From positions 6,510,001 to 6,574,000 of the forward strand of contig NZ_AP026978.1 of NCBI RefSeq assembly GCF_027924405.1: DNA of 64,000 nucleotides, in the 5' to 3' direction. The DNA is from Nocardia sputorum. Its GTDB lineage: Bacteria > Actinomycetota > Actinomycetes > Mycobacteriales > Mycobacteriaceae. The notes under the pieces are model-generated. The model saw nothing but the letters and a program-made list of their open reading frames with translations. It was not told the origin of the DNA and did no database searches. This document shows, in pieces, positions 26,621-37,805 of this stretch; the stretch's first letter is position 1, and the number at the start of each line of letters is the position of its first letter. A program made the position numbers and the translations under genes.

Positions 26621-28755
26621 TGACGGCGACTACGACCGCACCGCCGGTCGCGACCGAACCGCCGCCGAAAGGCCGCCGGAACTGGGAGTATCCGGCGCTG
26701 GCTGCGCTACTGTTCGGCACGGCCGTGGCATATCTGTGCAACCTGAGTGCCAACGGATGGGCGAATTCGTTCTACTCGGCCGCCGTACAGGCGGGTTCGG
26801 TCTCGTGGAAGGCGTTCTTCTTCGGGTCCTCCGACGCGGCGAACTCGATCACCGTGGACAAGCCGCCCGCCTCGCTGTGGCTGATGGAGCTGTCGGTGCG
26901 GGCTTTCGGGCTCAACAGTTGGAGCATCCTGGTGCCGGAGGTGCTGCTCGGCGTGGCGAGTGTGGCAGTCCTGTGGGCGACGGTGCGCAGGCCGTTCGGG
27001 CCCGCGGCCGGATTGCTCGCGGGGCTGGCGCTGGCGGTGACACCCGTCGCGGCGTTGATGTTCCGGTTCAACAATCCCGAAGCGCTGCTGGTGTTCTTGA
27101 TGATCGCCGCCGCATGGGCGATGACCCGCGCGGTGGAGGACGGCCGCTGGCGGTGGCTGATCCTCACCGGCGCGCTGATCGGATTCGGTTTCCTCACCAA
27201 GCAATTGCAGGTGCTGCTGGTGGTTCCGGCGCTCGCGCTGACCTACTTGCTCGCTGGTCCGCCGAAACTCGGCAAGCGCGTTCTGCAACTCTTCGCGGCC
27301 GCGGCCGCGATGGTGGCGGCCGCGGGCTGGTGGCTGCTGGCGGTGGAGCTGTGGCCGGCCTCGTCGCGGCCGTGGATCGGCGGCTCGCACGACAACTCGA
27401 TCCTGGAACTCACCCTCGGTTACAACGGGCTCGGCCGGCTCAACGGCAACGAGCGCGGCAGCGTCGGGCCGGGCGGCGACCTCCCGCCGGGCGGCAACGG
27501 CATGTGGGGATCCACCGGCATCACCCGGATGTTCGAACCGGCTCAGGGCGGTCAGATCGCGTGGTTGATCCCCGCGGCGCTGGTCGCGCTCGTGGCCGGA
27601 ATCCTGCTGCGCGGCAAAGCGGCTCGCACCGATCGACAGCGCGCTTCCCTCGTCCTCTGGGGCGGCTGGCTGCTGGTGACCGGGCTGGTGTTCAGCTACA
27701 TGGCTGGCATCTTCCACCAGTACTACACCGTGGCCCTGGCTCCGGCCGTCGCCGCGCTCGTCGGCGCGGGCACGGTGCAGGCGTGGCGGCAGCGGCAGCG
27801 GCTGTGGGTGCGGCTGGCCTCGGCGCTGGCAGTGGGCCTGACCACGGCGACCGCGTGGATGCTGTTGTCCCGCAGCCCGGAATGGCAGTCGTGGCTGCGC
27901 TGGACGGTGCTGGTCGTCGGCGTGCTCGCGACGCTCGCCGTGCTCGTCCCCGCGCCGCGCAAACTGGCCGTGGTGTCGGCGCTGGCGGTCGCGTTCACCT
28001 TCCTGGCCGGACCGGTCGCCTACGCCGTCGACACCATCGCGACGCCGCACGCCGGGTCCATCCCCTCCGCCGGACCGAACGTCGCGATGCGCAATCGGCC
28101 GCCGTGGGGCGAGGGCATGCCGGGAATGGGCCGTCGCATGCAGGACGGAACCGGAACCACCGGCCGCGACGGCACCGCGCAAGCCCCGGGCGGTACGCCA
28201 CCGGACGGCGGTGCGCCGGGAACGGGTCCGCAGGGCACGGCACCGGACGGCCGGATCCCGCAGCCGGGCAGCCAACTCCCAGGCACCCGGCCGCAGGGCA
28301 ACGCGCCCGGCGGGCAGGCACCGGACGGCGCGATGGCCCCGCAGGGGCAGGGCATGCCCGGAGACGACGGCCCCAATGGCGGCGGAATGGGCGGCTTCCT
28401 CGGGGCGAGCGAACCGAGCGCGCAAATCGTGGCCCTGCTCGAGCAGAACGGCGGCGACTACACCTGGGTCGCCGCGGCCATCGGCTCGAACAGCGCCGCG
28501 GGGCTGCAACTGGCCACCGAACTTCCGGTGATGCCGATCGGCGGCTTCAACGGCAGTGACCCCTCGCCGACGCTGGAACAGTTTCAGCGGTATGTCGCCG
28601 AAGGGAAGATCCACTACTTCGTCGGCGGCGGACGTGGCGGACCCGGTTCGTCCGAGTCCTCCCCCAGCGCGCGGATCACGCAGTGGGTCCAGGAGAACTT
28701 CACCGCCATTCAGGTGGACGGGGTCACCTTGTACGACCTGACCGCCACCCGCTGA
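26617..28755 (+). CDS. GT-C (ArnT/PMT-like, YkcB-type) membrane glycosyltransferase
   Basis: A 712-residue multi-pass protein. The N-terminal two thirds carry a PMT_2-type GT-C fold, with the catalytic-loop stretch SSDAANSITVDKPPASLWLM and many transmembrane helices. Residues about 490-600 are a low-complexity Gly/Pro/Gln linker, followed by a soluble C-terminal domain (GASEPSAQIVALLEQNGGDY ... HYFVGGGRGG) like the C-terminal domain of YkcB. It would transfer a sugar from lipid phosphate to an extracytoplasmic acceptor. The ATGA overlap with the GT2-GtrA gene shows that all three activities of a glycosylation system are made together. Confidence 0.85.
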   Translation: MMTATTTAPPVATEPPPKGRRNWEYPALAALLFGTAVAYLCNLSANGWANSFYSAAVQAGSVSWKAFFFGSSDAANSITVDKPPASLWLMELSVRAFGLNSWSILVPEVLLGVASVAVLWATVRRPFGPAAGLLAGLALAVTPVAALMFRFNNPEALLVFLMIAAAWAMTRAVEDGRWRWLILTGALIGFGFLTKQLQVLLVVPALALTYLLAGPPKLGKRVLQLFAAAAAMVAAAGWWLLAVELWPASSRPWIGGSHDNSILELTLGYNGLGRLNGNERGSVGPGGDLPPGGNGMWGSTGITRMFEPAQGGQIAWLIPAALVALVAGILLRGKAARTDRQRASLVLWGGWLLVTGLVFSYMAGIFHQYYTVALAPAVAALVGAGTVQAWRQRQRLWVRLASALAVGLTTATAWMLLSRSPEWQSWLRWTVLVVGVLATLAVLVPAPRKLAVVSALAVAFTFLAGPVAYAVDTIATPHAGSIPSAGPNVAMRNRPPWGEGMPGMGRRMQDGTGTTGRDGTAQAPGGTPPDGGAPGTGPQGTAPDGRIPQPGSQLPGTRPQGNAPGGQAPDGAMAPQGQGMPGDDGPNGGGMGGFLGASEPSAQIVALLEQNGGDYTWVAAAIGSNSAAGLQLATELPVMPIGGFNGSDPSPTLEQFQRYVAEGKIHYFVGGGRGGPGSSESSPSARITQWVQENFTAIQVDGVTLYDLTATR

Positions 28756-28761
28756 TACCAC

Positions 28762-28883
28762 GCGATGCGGTCCGGTCGCCCTGCATTCCCCCGGACCGCA
28801 TCGCCTCCCGTGTTCAGCGCTTCCCCCTGCGTCCGCTGAACACCGCATCCGCACCGGCGCCATACCTCGGCGCCGGTGCGGAT
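28762..28883 (+). terminator. three consecutive stem-loops after the GT-C gene
   Basis: Three perfect inverted repeats follow the stop codon: 28762-28775 / 28791-28804 (14-bp arms), 28812-28819 / 28834-28841 (8 bp) and 28847-28861 / 28869-28883 (15 bp, 7-base loop). They should terminate transcription strongly. The 288-bp gap 28756-29043 holds no gene that I can see. Confidence 0.75.
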
Positions 28884-29043
28884 CGCGTTCGCGCACCGGA
28901 TCCGCCACCGGCGTGCGGCCGGTTCGGCTTCCCGCTCTTGGCATCCCGCAAAACTCCAGCGATGATGATCGGACCTATGACGGCTCCCGGCCGGGAGCCG
29001 GGCCATCAGGTCCCGTGTCCACGCGAAACATGCAGGGAAACAG

Positions 29044-29409
29044 TTGAACGCTTTCATGAAGCTGGCCGTGACGGTGGTCAGCGCACTGGTCGCAACCGCG
29101 CTCACCGTCGGATTCGCCGCCACCGCGTCGGCCGCGCCCGCCGACCGCGCCGAACCGCTCGCCGCCGCGACCGGTGAGCCCCCGCAGGTGACCTACATCA
29201 AAGCGTGCCTGCCGCCCGGCGACACGATCGAACTGCGCACCGGAATCGGCGCGGCGATCGGGGCCGCGATCGGCGCGCTCGTCGGCCTGCCCGTCTTCTT
29301 CGTCGGCGCGATCCCCGGCGCGATCATCGTCGGCCTGATCGGCGCCGCCATCGGAGCCTCCTCCTACGCCATCGATTCGGGACGGCTCGAACAGCAAGGT
29401 CTGTGCTGA
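29044..29409 (+). CDS. secreted protein with glycine-zipper segment
   Basis: A 121-residue exported protein. A signal peptide (residues 1-35, cut after TASA) precedes a short mature part with PQVTYIKACLPPGDTIELRT, then a Gly/Ala/Ile hydrophobic segment with a glycine-zipper pattern (GIGAAIGAAIGALVGLPVFF, GAIIVGLIGAAIG) and a C-terminal Cys. Such segments insert into or span membranes. TTG 29044 follows AGGGA; ATG 29056 is an alternative. Similar small proteins are common in Nocardia; function unknown. Confidence 0.7.
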   Translation: MNAFMKLAVTVVSALVATALTVGFAATASAAPADRAEPLAAATGEPPQVTYIKACLPPGDTIELRTGIGAAIGAAIGALVGLPVFFVGAIPGAIIVGLIGAAIGASSYAIDSGRLEQQGLC

Positions 29410-29415
29410 GCGCCA

Positions 29416-29480
29416 CGGCGTGACGGCACGCCGAGCCCCGTAGGCGCTGACCGCCGTCACTCGCTCGCGGCGGTCAGCGC
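29416..29480. terminator. convergent terminator hairpins
   Basis: Two inverted repeats lie between the convergent genes: 29416-29422 / 29427-29433 and 29444-29456 / 29468-29480 (perfect 13-bp arms that include the end of the tetR gene). They can act on both strands. Confidence 0.6.
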
Positions 29481-30014
29481 GCGCACCAATCGGTCCAGCG
29501 CGGGGCGTGGATCGAAGTCCGCTTCCGGGTTCACCAGCTGATGCAGGATGATCCCGTCGAGCTGGTCGACCAGGGGCCGCGCCGCGGTCCGATCGGCGCC
29601 GACCCACGCCAGCAGCGTCGCGGCCCATTCGGTCAGGCGCAGGTGTCCGCGCCGGACGCTCTCGCGCAGCGCGGGAATGGACTGTCCTTCCAAGAACAGG
29701 GCGTAGCGGGCCAGCGTGCGCACCCGGTCGGCGCCCACCGCGCGCACCGCGAAAGCGGCCATGCCGTCGACGAGTTCGTCGATCGATCCGGGCGCTGGTC
29801 GCCGCAGGAGCGCCTCCCAATTCGCGTGGTCACGTGCCTCGAGGCGCTCGGTGATGCCGATCAGCAGCGCTTCCCGGGTGCGGAAGTAGTTGGAGGCCGA
29901 ACCGGCGGGCATCCCCGCGGCCTCGTCGACCGCGCGGTGGGTGAGCGCGCGGGTGCCGCGGGATCCCAGCAGGTCGATCGCCGCGTCCAACACGAGTTCG
30001 CGTTTGGTGGACAC
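29457..30014 (-). CDS. TetR-family transcriptional regulator
   Basis: A 185-residue TetR protein; helix-turn-helix LTHRAVDEAAGMPAGSASNYF near residues 24-44. The start is GTG 30014 with TAGTAT exactly at -12 to -7 and no ribosome-binding site, so it is probably leaderless. A palindrome overlaps this -10 and is likely its own operator. Its target genes are unclear: the next gene upstream is another TetR on the same strand. Confidence 0.87.
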   Translation of the reverse strand: MSTKRELVLDAAIDLLGSRGTRALTHRAVDEAAGMPAGSASNYFRTREALLIGITERLEARDHANWEALLRRPAPGSIDELVDGMAAFAVRAVGADRVRTLARYALFLEGQSIPALRESVRRGHLRLTEWAATLLAWVGADRTAARPLVDQLDGIILHQLVNPEADFDPRPALDRLVRALTAASE

Positions 30015-30020
30015 ATTTCG

Positions 30021-30036
30021 ATACTACGTAAGTAGT
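30021..30036 (-). promoter_or_regulatory. leaderless promoter and autoregulatory palindrome
   Basis: TAGTAT (30021-30026, minus strand) is the predicted -10. ACTAC-GTAA-GTAGT (30023-30036) is a 5-bp-arm palindrome overlapping it, suitable for the TetR protein encoded immediately downstream. Confidence 0.55.
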
Positions 30037-30132
30037 GGTACAGGTTACAGTCAGGTGGCGCTGAATTCGCCGCGCTCGCACGCTCAGCGAGCCTCGCTAT
30101 GCCACAGCTTCGCCCCGATGCCGAGCTCCGGT

Positions 30133-30747
30133 TCAGCGGGGTGCGTGCAAGGCGGCGTGCAGCGTGGCCGCCCATTGTTCGACTATTCGCTTGCGACGGG
30201 CCGAATCGTCGGTGAGGACATCGGCGAGGCCCAGACCACGCGCCATGTCCAGGGTCGCCTGGACCAGGTGATGGGCGACCGGGTCCGAGTCGTCGACGCC
30301 CAGGGCCTCGACCGCGCGGCGATGGGAGGCGCGCCCGAAGCGGGCCTCCAGCGGGACGATGCGTTCGCGCAGCGCCGGGTCCGCGGCGGCATGGGTCCAC
30401 ACCTGCAACGCCGCCTTGAACAACGGGCTGGTGTAGGACTCGACCAGCCCCGCCACCACCGCCTCGGTGCGGGCGATGCCGTCACCCAGTTCCGTCAGCG
30501 TCGCCGCCTCCTGCACCGCCTGCCCGCTGCGCGTGTCGAACATGTACTCCAGCGCGGCGGTGATCAGGTCCTCCCTGGTGGGAAAGTGATGCTGCGCCGC
30601 GCCACGCGACACCCCGGCCCGTTCGGCGACCACGGCGACCGTCGCTGCCGCCCAGCCCATCTCGGCCAGGCAGTCGATGGTCGCCTCGAGCAGGCGCTGC
30701 CGGGTGGCGCGGCTGCGGTCCTGCTTGGGTTCGTGGGGTGTCGCCAT
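30133..30747 (-). CDS. TetR-family regulator, last gene of the acyl-CoA catabolic operon
   Basis: A 204-residue TetR protein with helix-turn-helix TVAVVAERAGVSRGAAQHHF near residues 33-52. ATG 30747 lies 5 bp after the enoyl-CoA hydratase stop, so it belongs to the catabolic operon and probably controls it, perhaps responding to an acyl-CoA intermediate. The palindrome upstream of the first operon gene (39621-39636) is a candidate target. Confidence 0.88.
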   Translation of the reverse strand: MATPHEPKQDRSRATRQRLLEATIDCLAEMGWAAATVAVVAERAGVSRGAAQHHFPTREDLITAALEYMFDTRSGQAVQEAATLTELGDGIARTEAVVAGLVESYTSPLFKAALQVWTHAAADPALRERIVPLEARFGRASHRRAVEALGVDDSDPVAHHLVQATLDMARGLGLADVLTDDSARRKRIVEQWAATLHAALHAPR

Positions 30748-30752
30748 GGTCG

Positions 30753-31529
30753 TTATTCTGCCCAGCTCGGCGGACGGCGCTGCAAAAAGGCCAGCATGCC
30801 CTCGTGCACTTCGGGGGTGCCGAAGAAGCTCGCCGAACGCCGCGCGAGTTCTTCGGCGGAGGCGTCGAACTCGGCGAGGATGCCCGCGTTGACCAACCGC
30901 TTGGCCTCGGCCAGGCCCTGCGGGGAGCCCTTGCGCACCTCCCCGCACAGCCGTTCCACTTCGGCGGCCGGATCGTCGGCGGTCACCGTGACCAAGCCGA
31001 TCTCCCGAGCCACGGTCGCATCGAACTTCTCGCCCGTGAGGTAGTACCGGCTGGCCGCGCGCGGGTCGAGCCTGGGCAGCAGGGTCAGCGAGATCATGAA
31101 CGGCGCCAGCCCGATGCGCACCTCGGTGAGCGCGAAACTACTGCCCGGACCGGCCACGACGATGTCGCAGCCCGCCACGATGCCCATGCCGCCGGCCCGC
31201 ACATTGCCGTCGATCCGCGCGATCACCGGCTTCGGGATCTCCACCAGCCTGCGCAGCACGCCGATCATGACCCGGGTGCGCTCATCGGCGGCCACGGCCG
31301 GATCGGCGTCGCTCGCCTCGCTCAGATCCGCGCCCGCGCAGAAGGTGTTGCCGGTGTGCGCGAGCACGATGACGCGCACCTTCTCGTCGGCGGCCGCGTC
31401 GTCGAGCCCGCGCAGCAGTTCGGCGACCAGCTTGGACGACAGCGCGTTGCGGTTGTGCGGCGAATCGAACGTGAGCGTCGCGACGCCGCCGCTCACCTCG
31501 TAGCGGACGAACGGGCCCGTCTCGGTCAT
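30753..31529 (-). CDS. enoyl-CoA hydratase/isomerase family protein
   Basis: A 258-residue crotonase-fold enzyme. It shows the usual segments: TFDSPHNRNALSSKLVAEL, AHTGNTFCAGADLSE (oxyanion hole) and GGMGIVAGCDIVVA; the Glu of LTEVRIGLAP is one expected acid/base. In operons with a biotin carboxylase it usually hydrates the carboxylated enoyl-CoA (methylglutaconyl-CoA in leucine breakdown or the isohexenyl form in terpene breakdown). It follows the acyl-CoA dehydrogenase gene by 10 bp. The place matches echA7 in M. tuberculosis by operon order. Confidence 0.9.
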   Translation of the reverse strand: MTETGPFVRYEVSGGVATLTFDSPHNRNALSSKLVAELLRGLDDAAADEKVRVIVLAHTGNTFCAGADLSEASDADPAVAADERTRVMIGVLRRLVEIPKPVIARIDGNVRAGGMGIVAGCDIVVAGPGSSFALTEVRIGLAPFMISLTLLPRLDPRAASRYYLTGEKFDATVAREIGLVTVTADDPAAEVERLCGEVRKGSPQGLAEAKRLVNAGILAEFDASAEELARRSASFFGTPEVHEGMLAFLQRRPPSWAE

Positions 31530-31539
31530 GCGCGTCCTC

Positions 31540-32699
31540 TCAGTACGACTTCGGCAGGCCCAGCGAGTACTGGGCGACGAAGTTCAGGACCATCTCCCGG
31601 CTCACCGGCGCGATGCGGCCGATGCGCGCGGCGGCGAGCATGGCGGCCAACCCGACGTCCCTGGTCAGACCGGAACCGCCGTGGGTCTGGATGGCCTGGT
31701 CGAGGGCCTTGATGCTGGCTTCCGCCCCGGCGTACTTCGCCATGTTGGCCGCCTCGGCGGCGCCCATCTCGTCGCCCGCGTCGTAGAGGGCGGCGGCCTT
31801 CTGCATCATCAGCTTCGCCAGCTCCAGTTCGACCTTCACCTGGGCCAGCGGATGCGAAATGCCTTGATGCGCACCGATCGGGGTCTTCCACACCGTGCGC
31901 TCCTTGGCGTATTCCACGGCGCGTTCGATGGCGTAGCGGCCCATGCCGACGGCCATGGCCGCGCCCATGATCCGCTCCGGGTTCAGGCCCGCGAACAGCT
32001 GCATCAGCGCCGCGTCCTCCTTGCCGACCAGCGCGGTGGACGGCAGCCGGACGTCGTCGAGGAACAGGTTGTACTGGTGGTCGGGCTCGATGATGTCCAT
32101 CTCCTGCGCCGTCTTGGTGAAGCCTTCGGCGTCGGTCGGCACGATGAACAGGGCGGGCTTGAGCTTGCCGGTCTTGTGGTCGGAGGTCCTGGCCACGATC
32201 AGCACGGCCTCGGCCTGGTCCACGCCGGAGATGAAGATCTTGCGGCCGTTGAGGATCCAGTCGTCGCCGTCGCGGCGCGCGGTCGTGGTGATCTGGTGGG
32301 AGTTGGAGCCCGCGTCCGGCTCGGTGATGCCGAACACCATCTTGCCGGAGCCGTCGGCGAGCTTGGGCAGCCATTGCCGCTTCTGCTCGTCGGTGCCGTA
32401 CTTGGTGATGATGGTGCCGCAGATGGCCGGGGAGACGACCATCAGCAACAGGCCCGCGCCCTGCGCGGACAACTCCTCCATCACCAGCGACAGCTCGTAC
32501 ATGCCCGCGCCGCCGCCCCCGAACTCCTCGGGCAGGTTCACGCCGAGGAAACCGAGTTTGCCCGCCTCCTGCCACAATTCGTCCAGCGGCTCGTTCTTGC
32601 GCGCCTTCGGCAGCACGTAGTCGCGGTAGTTGTACTTCGCGGCCAGCGCGGCGACGGCGGCCCGCAGCGCCTTCTGCTCGTCGGTTTCGATGAACGACA

Positions 32700-32700
<1 letters not shown>
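31540..32700 (-). CDS. acyl-CoA dehydrogenase
   Basis: A 386-residue flavoprotein dehydrogenase. Family segments: FGITEPDAGSNSHQITTTAR (FAD binding), WILNGRKIFISG, and HGGSGLTRDVGLAAMLAA near the C-terminus. The ATG overlaps the stop of the carboxylase alpha-subunit gene by one base (TGATG), so translation is coupled. It oxidises an acyl-CoA at the alpha-beta bond. It holds the fadE12 position in the corresponding mycobacterial operon (recalled, not searched). Confidence 0.92.
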
Positions 32701-34757
<2,057 letters not shown>

Positions 34758-34762
34758 CGGCC

Positions 34763-36357
<1,595 letters not shown>

Positions 36358-36361
<4 letters not shown>

Positions 36362-37509
36362 GACTGGTACCCCAATCGCTTCGCCGCCAGTCCGGTCAGG
36401 ATCTCGGTCGTGCCGCCGCCGATGCCGAGGATGCGCATATCGCGGTACTGGCGTTCGATCTCGGATTCGCGCATGTAGCCGAGACCGCCGAACAGCTGCA
36501 CGGCCTGGTTGGCCACCCACTCGCCCGCTTCGACGGCGGTGTTCTTGGCGAAGCACACTTCGGCGATCAGGTCGGTCTCGCCTTCGGCGCTGCGCTGCAC
36601 CACGTCGCGGGTGTAGACGCGGGCGACGTCGATGCGCCGCGCCATCTCGGTGACCGTGTTCTGCACCGCCTGCCTGCTGATCAGCGGGCGGCCGAAGGTC
36701 TCGCGGTTGCGCACCCACTCCAGGGTCAGGTCCAGGCAGCGCTGCGCGCTGGAGTACGCCTGCACCGCGAGGCCGACGCGCTCGCTGACGAACGCGCCCG
36801 CGATCTGGAAGAAGCCGGAGTTCTCCGGGCCCACCAGGTTCTCCACCGGCACCCGCACGTCGACGTAGGACAACTCGGCGGTGTCGGAGGCCAGCCAGCC
36901 CATCTTGTCCAGCTTGCGGCTGACCGTGAAACCGGGCGTGTCCTTGTCGACGATGAGCAGCGAGATGCCGCCGGAGCCGGGGCCACCGGTGCGCACCGCG
37001 GTGACCACGAAGTCGGCGCGGACGCCGGAGGTGATGTAGGTCTTGGCCCCGTTGACGATGTAGTGGTCGCCGTCGCGGCGCGCCGTCGTGGTGAGGTGCC
37101 CGACGTCGGAGCCGCCGCCGGGCTCGGTGATCGCGAGCGAGCCGATCTTCTCCCCGGCCAGCGTCGGCTTCACCCAGCGCTCGATCTGCTCGGCGTTACC
37201 CGAGGCGATGATGTGCGGCACCGAGATGCCGCAGGTGAACAGGGAGGCGAACAGCCCGCCGGACGCACCGGCCTGGTGCATCTCCTCGCAGACGATCATC
37301 GCGTCCACGCCGTCGCCGCCGGAGCCGCCCGCGGATTCCGGGAACTGCACGCCCAGCAGACCGAGCGCGCCCGCCTTCTTGTGCAGTTCGCGCGGGATCT
37401 CCCCGGCGCGCTCCCAGCCGTCCAGGTACGGCAGGATCTCGCGTTCCACGAATCCGCGCACCGTGGAACGCAATTCGCGTCGTTCCGGCGTCTCCCAGAG
37501 TTTCGTCAT
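36358..37509 (-). CDS. acyl-CoA dehydrogenase
   Basis: A 383-residue acyl-CoA dehydrogenase. Characteristic segments: LGVQFPESAGGSGGDGVDAM, LAITEPGGGSDVGHLTTTAR and FGGLGYMRESEIERQYRDMR. It probably supplies the enoyl-CoA for the carboxylase (fadE13 position in mycobacteria). I chose ATG 37509, with AAAGGAC upstream. The ATG overlaps the stop of the fourth 25-aa mini-ORF in the tandem repeat, so ribosomes leaving that ORF can restart here. A longer frame to 37602 is open only because the repeat is open in that frame. Confidence 0.92.
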
Positions 37510-37805
37510 GCTGTGTCCTTTCTCGCATGACCGGTGGCCCTGCGTGGTGACGCGAGCTGCCGCCTCCGGGCCTGACCGGTCATACGGTGTCCTTTCTCGC
37601 ATGACCGGTGGCCCTGCGTGGTGACGCGAGCTGCCGCCTCCGGGCCTGACCGGTCATACGGTGTCCTTTCTCGCATGACCGGTGGCCCTGCGTGGTGACG
37701 CGAGCTGCCGCCTCCGGGCCTGACCGGTCATACGGTGTCCTTTCTCGCATGACCGGTGGCCCTGCGTGGTGACGCGAGCTGCCGCCTCCGGGCCTGACCG
37801 GTCAT
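37506..37805 (-). other. chain of four overlapping 25-aa mini-ORFs within the repeat
   Basis: On the minus strand four ORFs run 37805-37728, 37731-37654, 37657-37580 and 37583-37506. Each begins MTGQARRRQLASPRR and ends KDTV (KDTA in the last). Every junction is ATGA, including the entry from the AtuA-like stop codon (37802-37804) and the exit into the acyl-CoA dehydrogenase ATG (37509). An AAAGGA lies 6 bases before each ATG. The peptides are Arg-rich; whether they have a function beyond passing ribosomes along is unknown. Confidence 0.7.
37514..37805 (-). repeat. four tandem copies of a 74-bp unit (MIRU-like)
   Basis: Copies start at 37514, 37588, 37662 and 37736 on the plus strand. The first three are identical over 74 bp; the fourth matches for 70 bp, then enters the AtuA-like gene. 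Each unit holds the palindrome TGACCGGTCA, a ribosome-binding site AAAGGAC, and a 25-codon ORF. The unit length equals 26 codons minus the 4-bp ATGA overlap, so any copy number keeps the chain intact. This is the logic described for mycobacterial interspersed repetitive units. Identity of the copies suggests recent expansion and possible copy-number variation. Confidence 0.97.

Noticed and set aside
26707..28944. A 745-codon open frame antisense to the GT-C gene
   Set aside because: It is a mirror of GC-rich codon use in the real gene; its translation is rich in Arg, His and Gln and matches no family.
37514..37805. CRISPR array
   Set aside because: The repeats are directly adjacent, with no spacers between them, and no cas genes are near.
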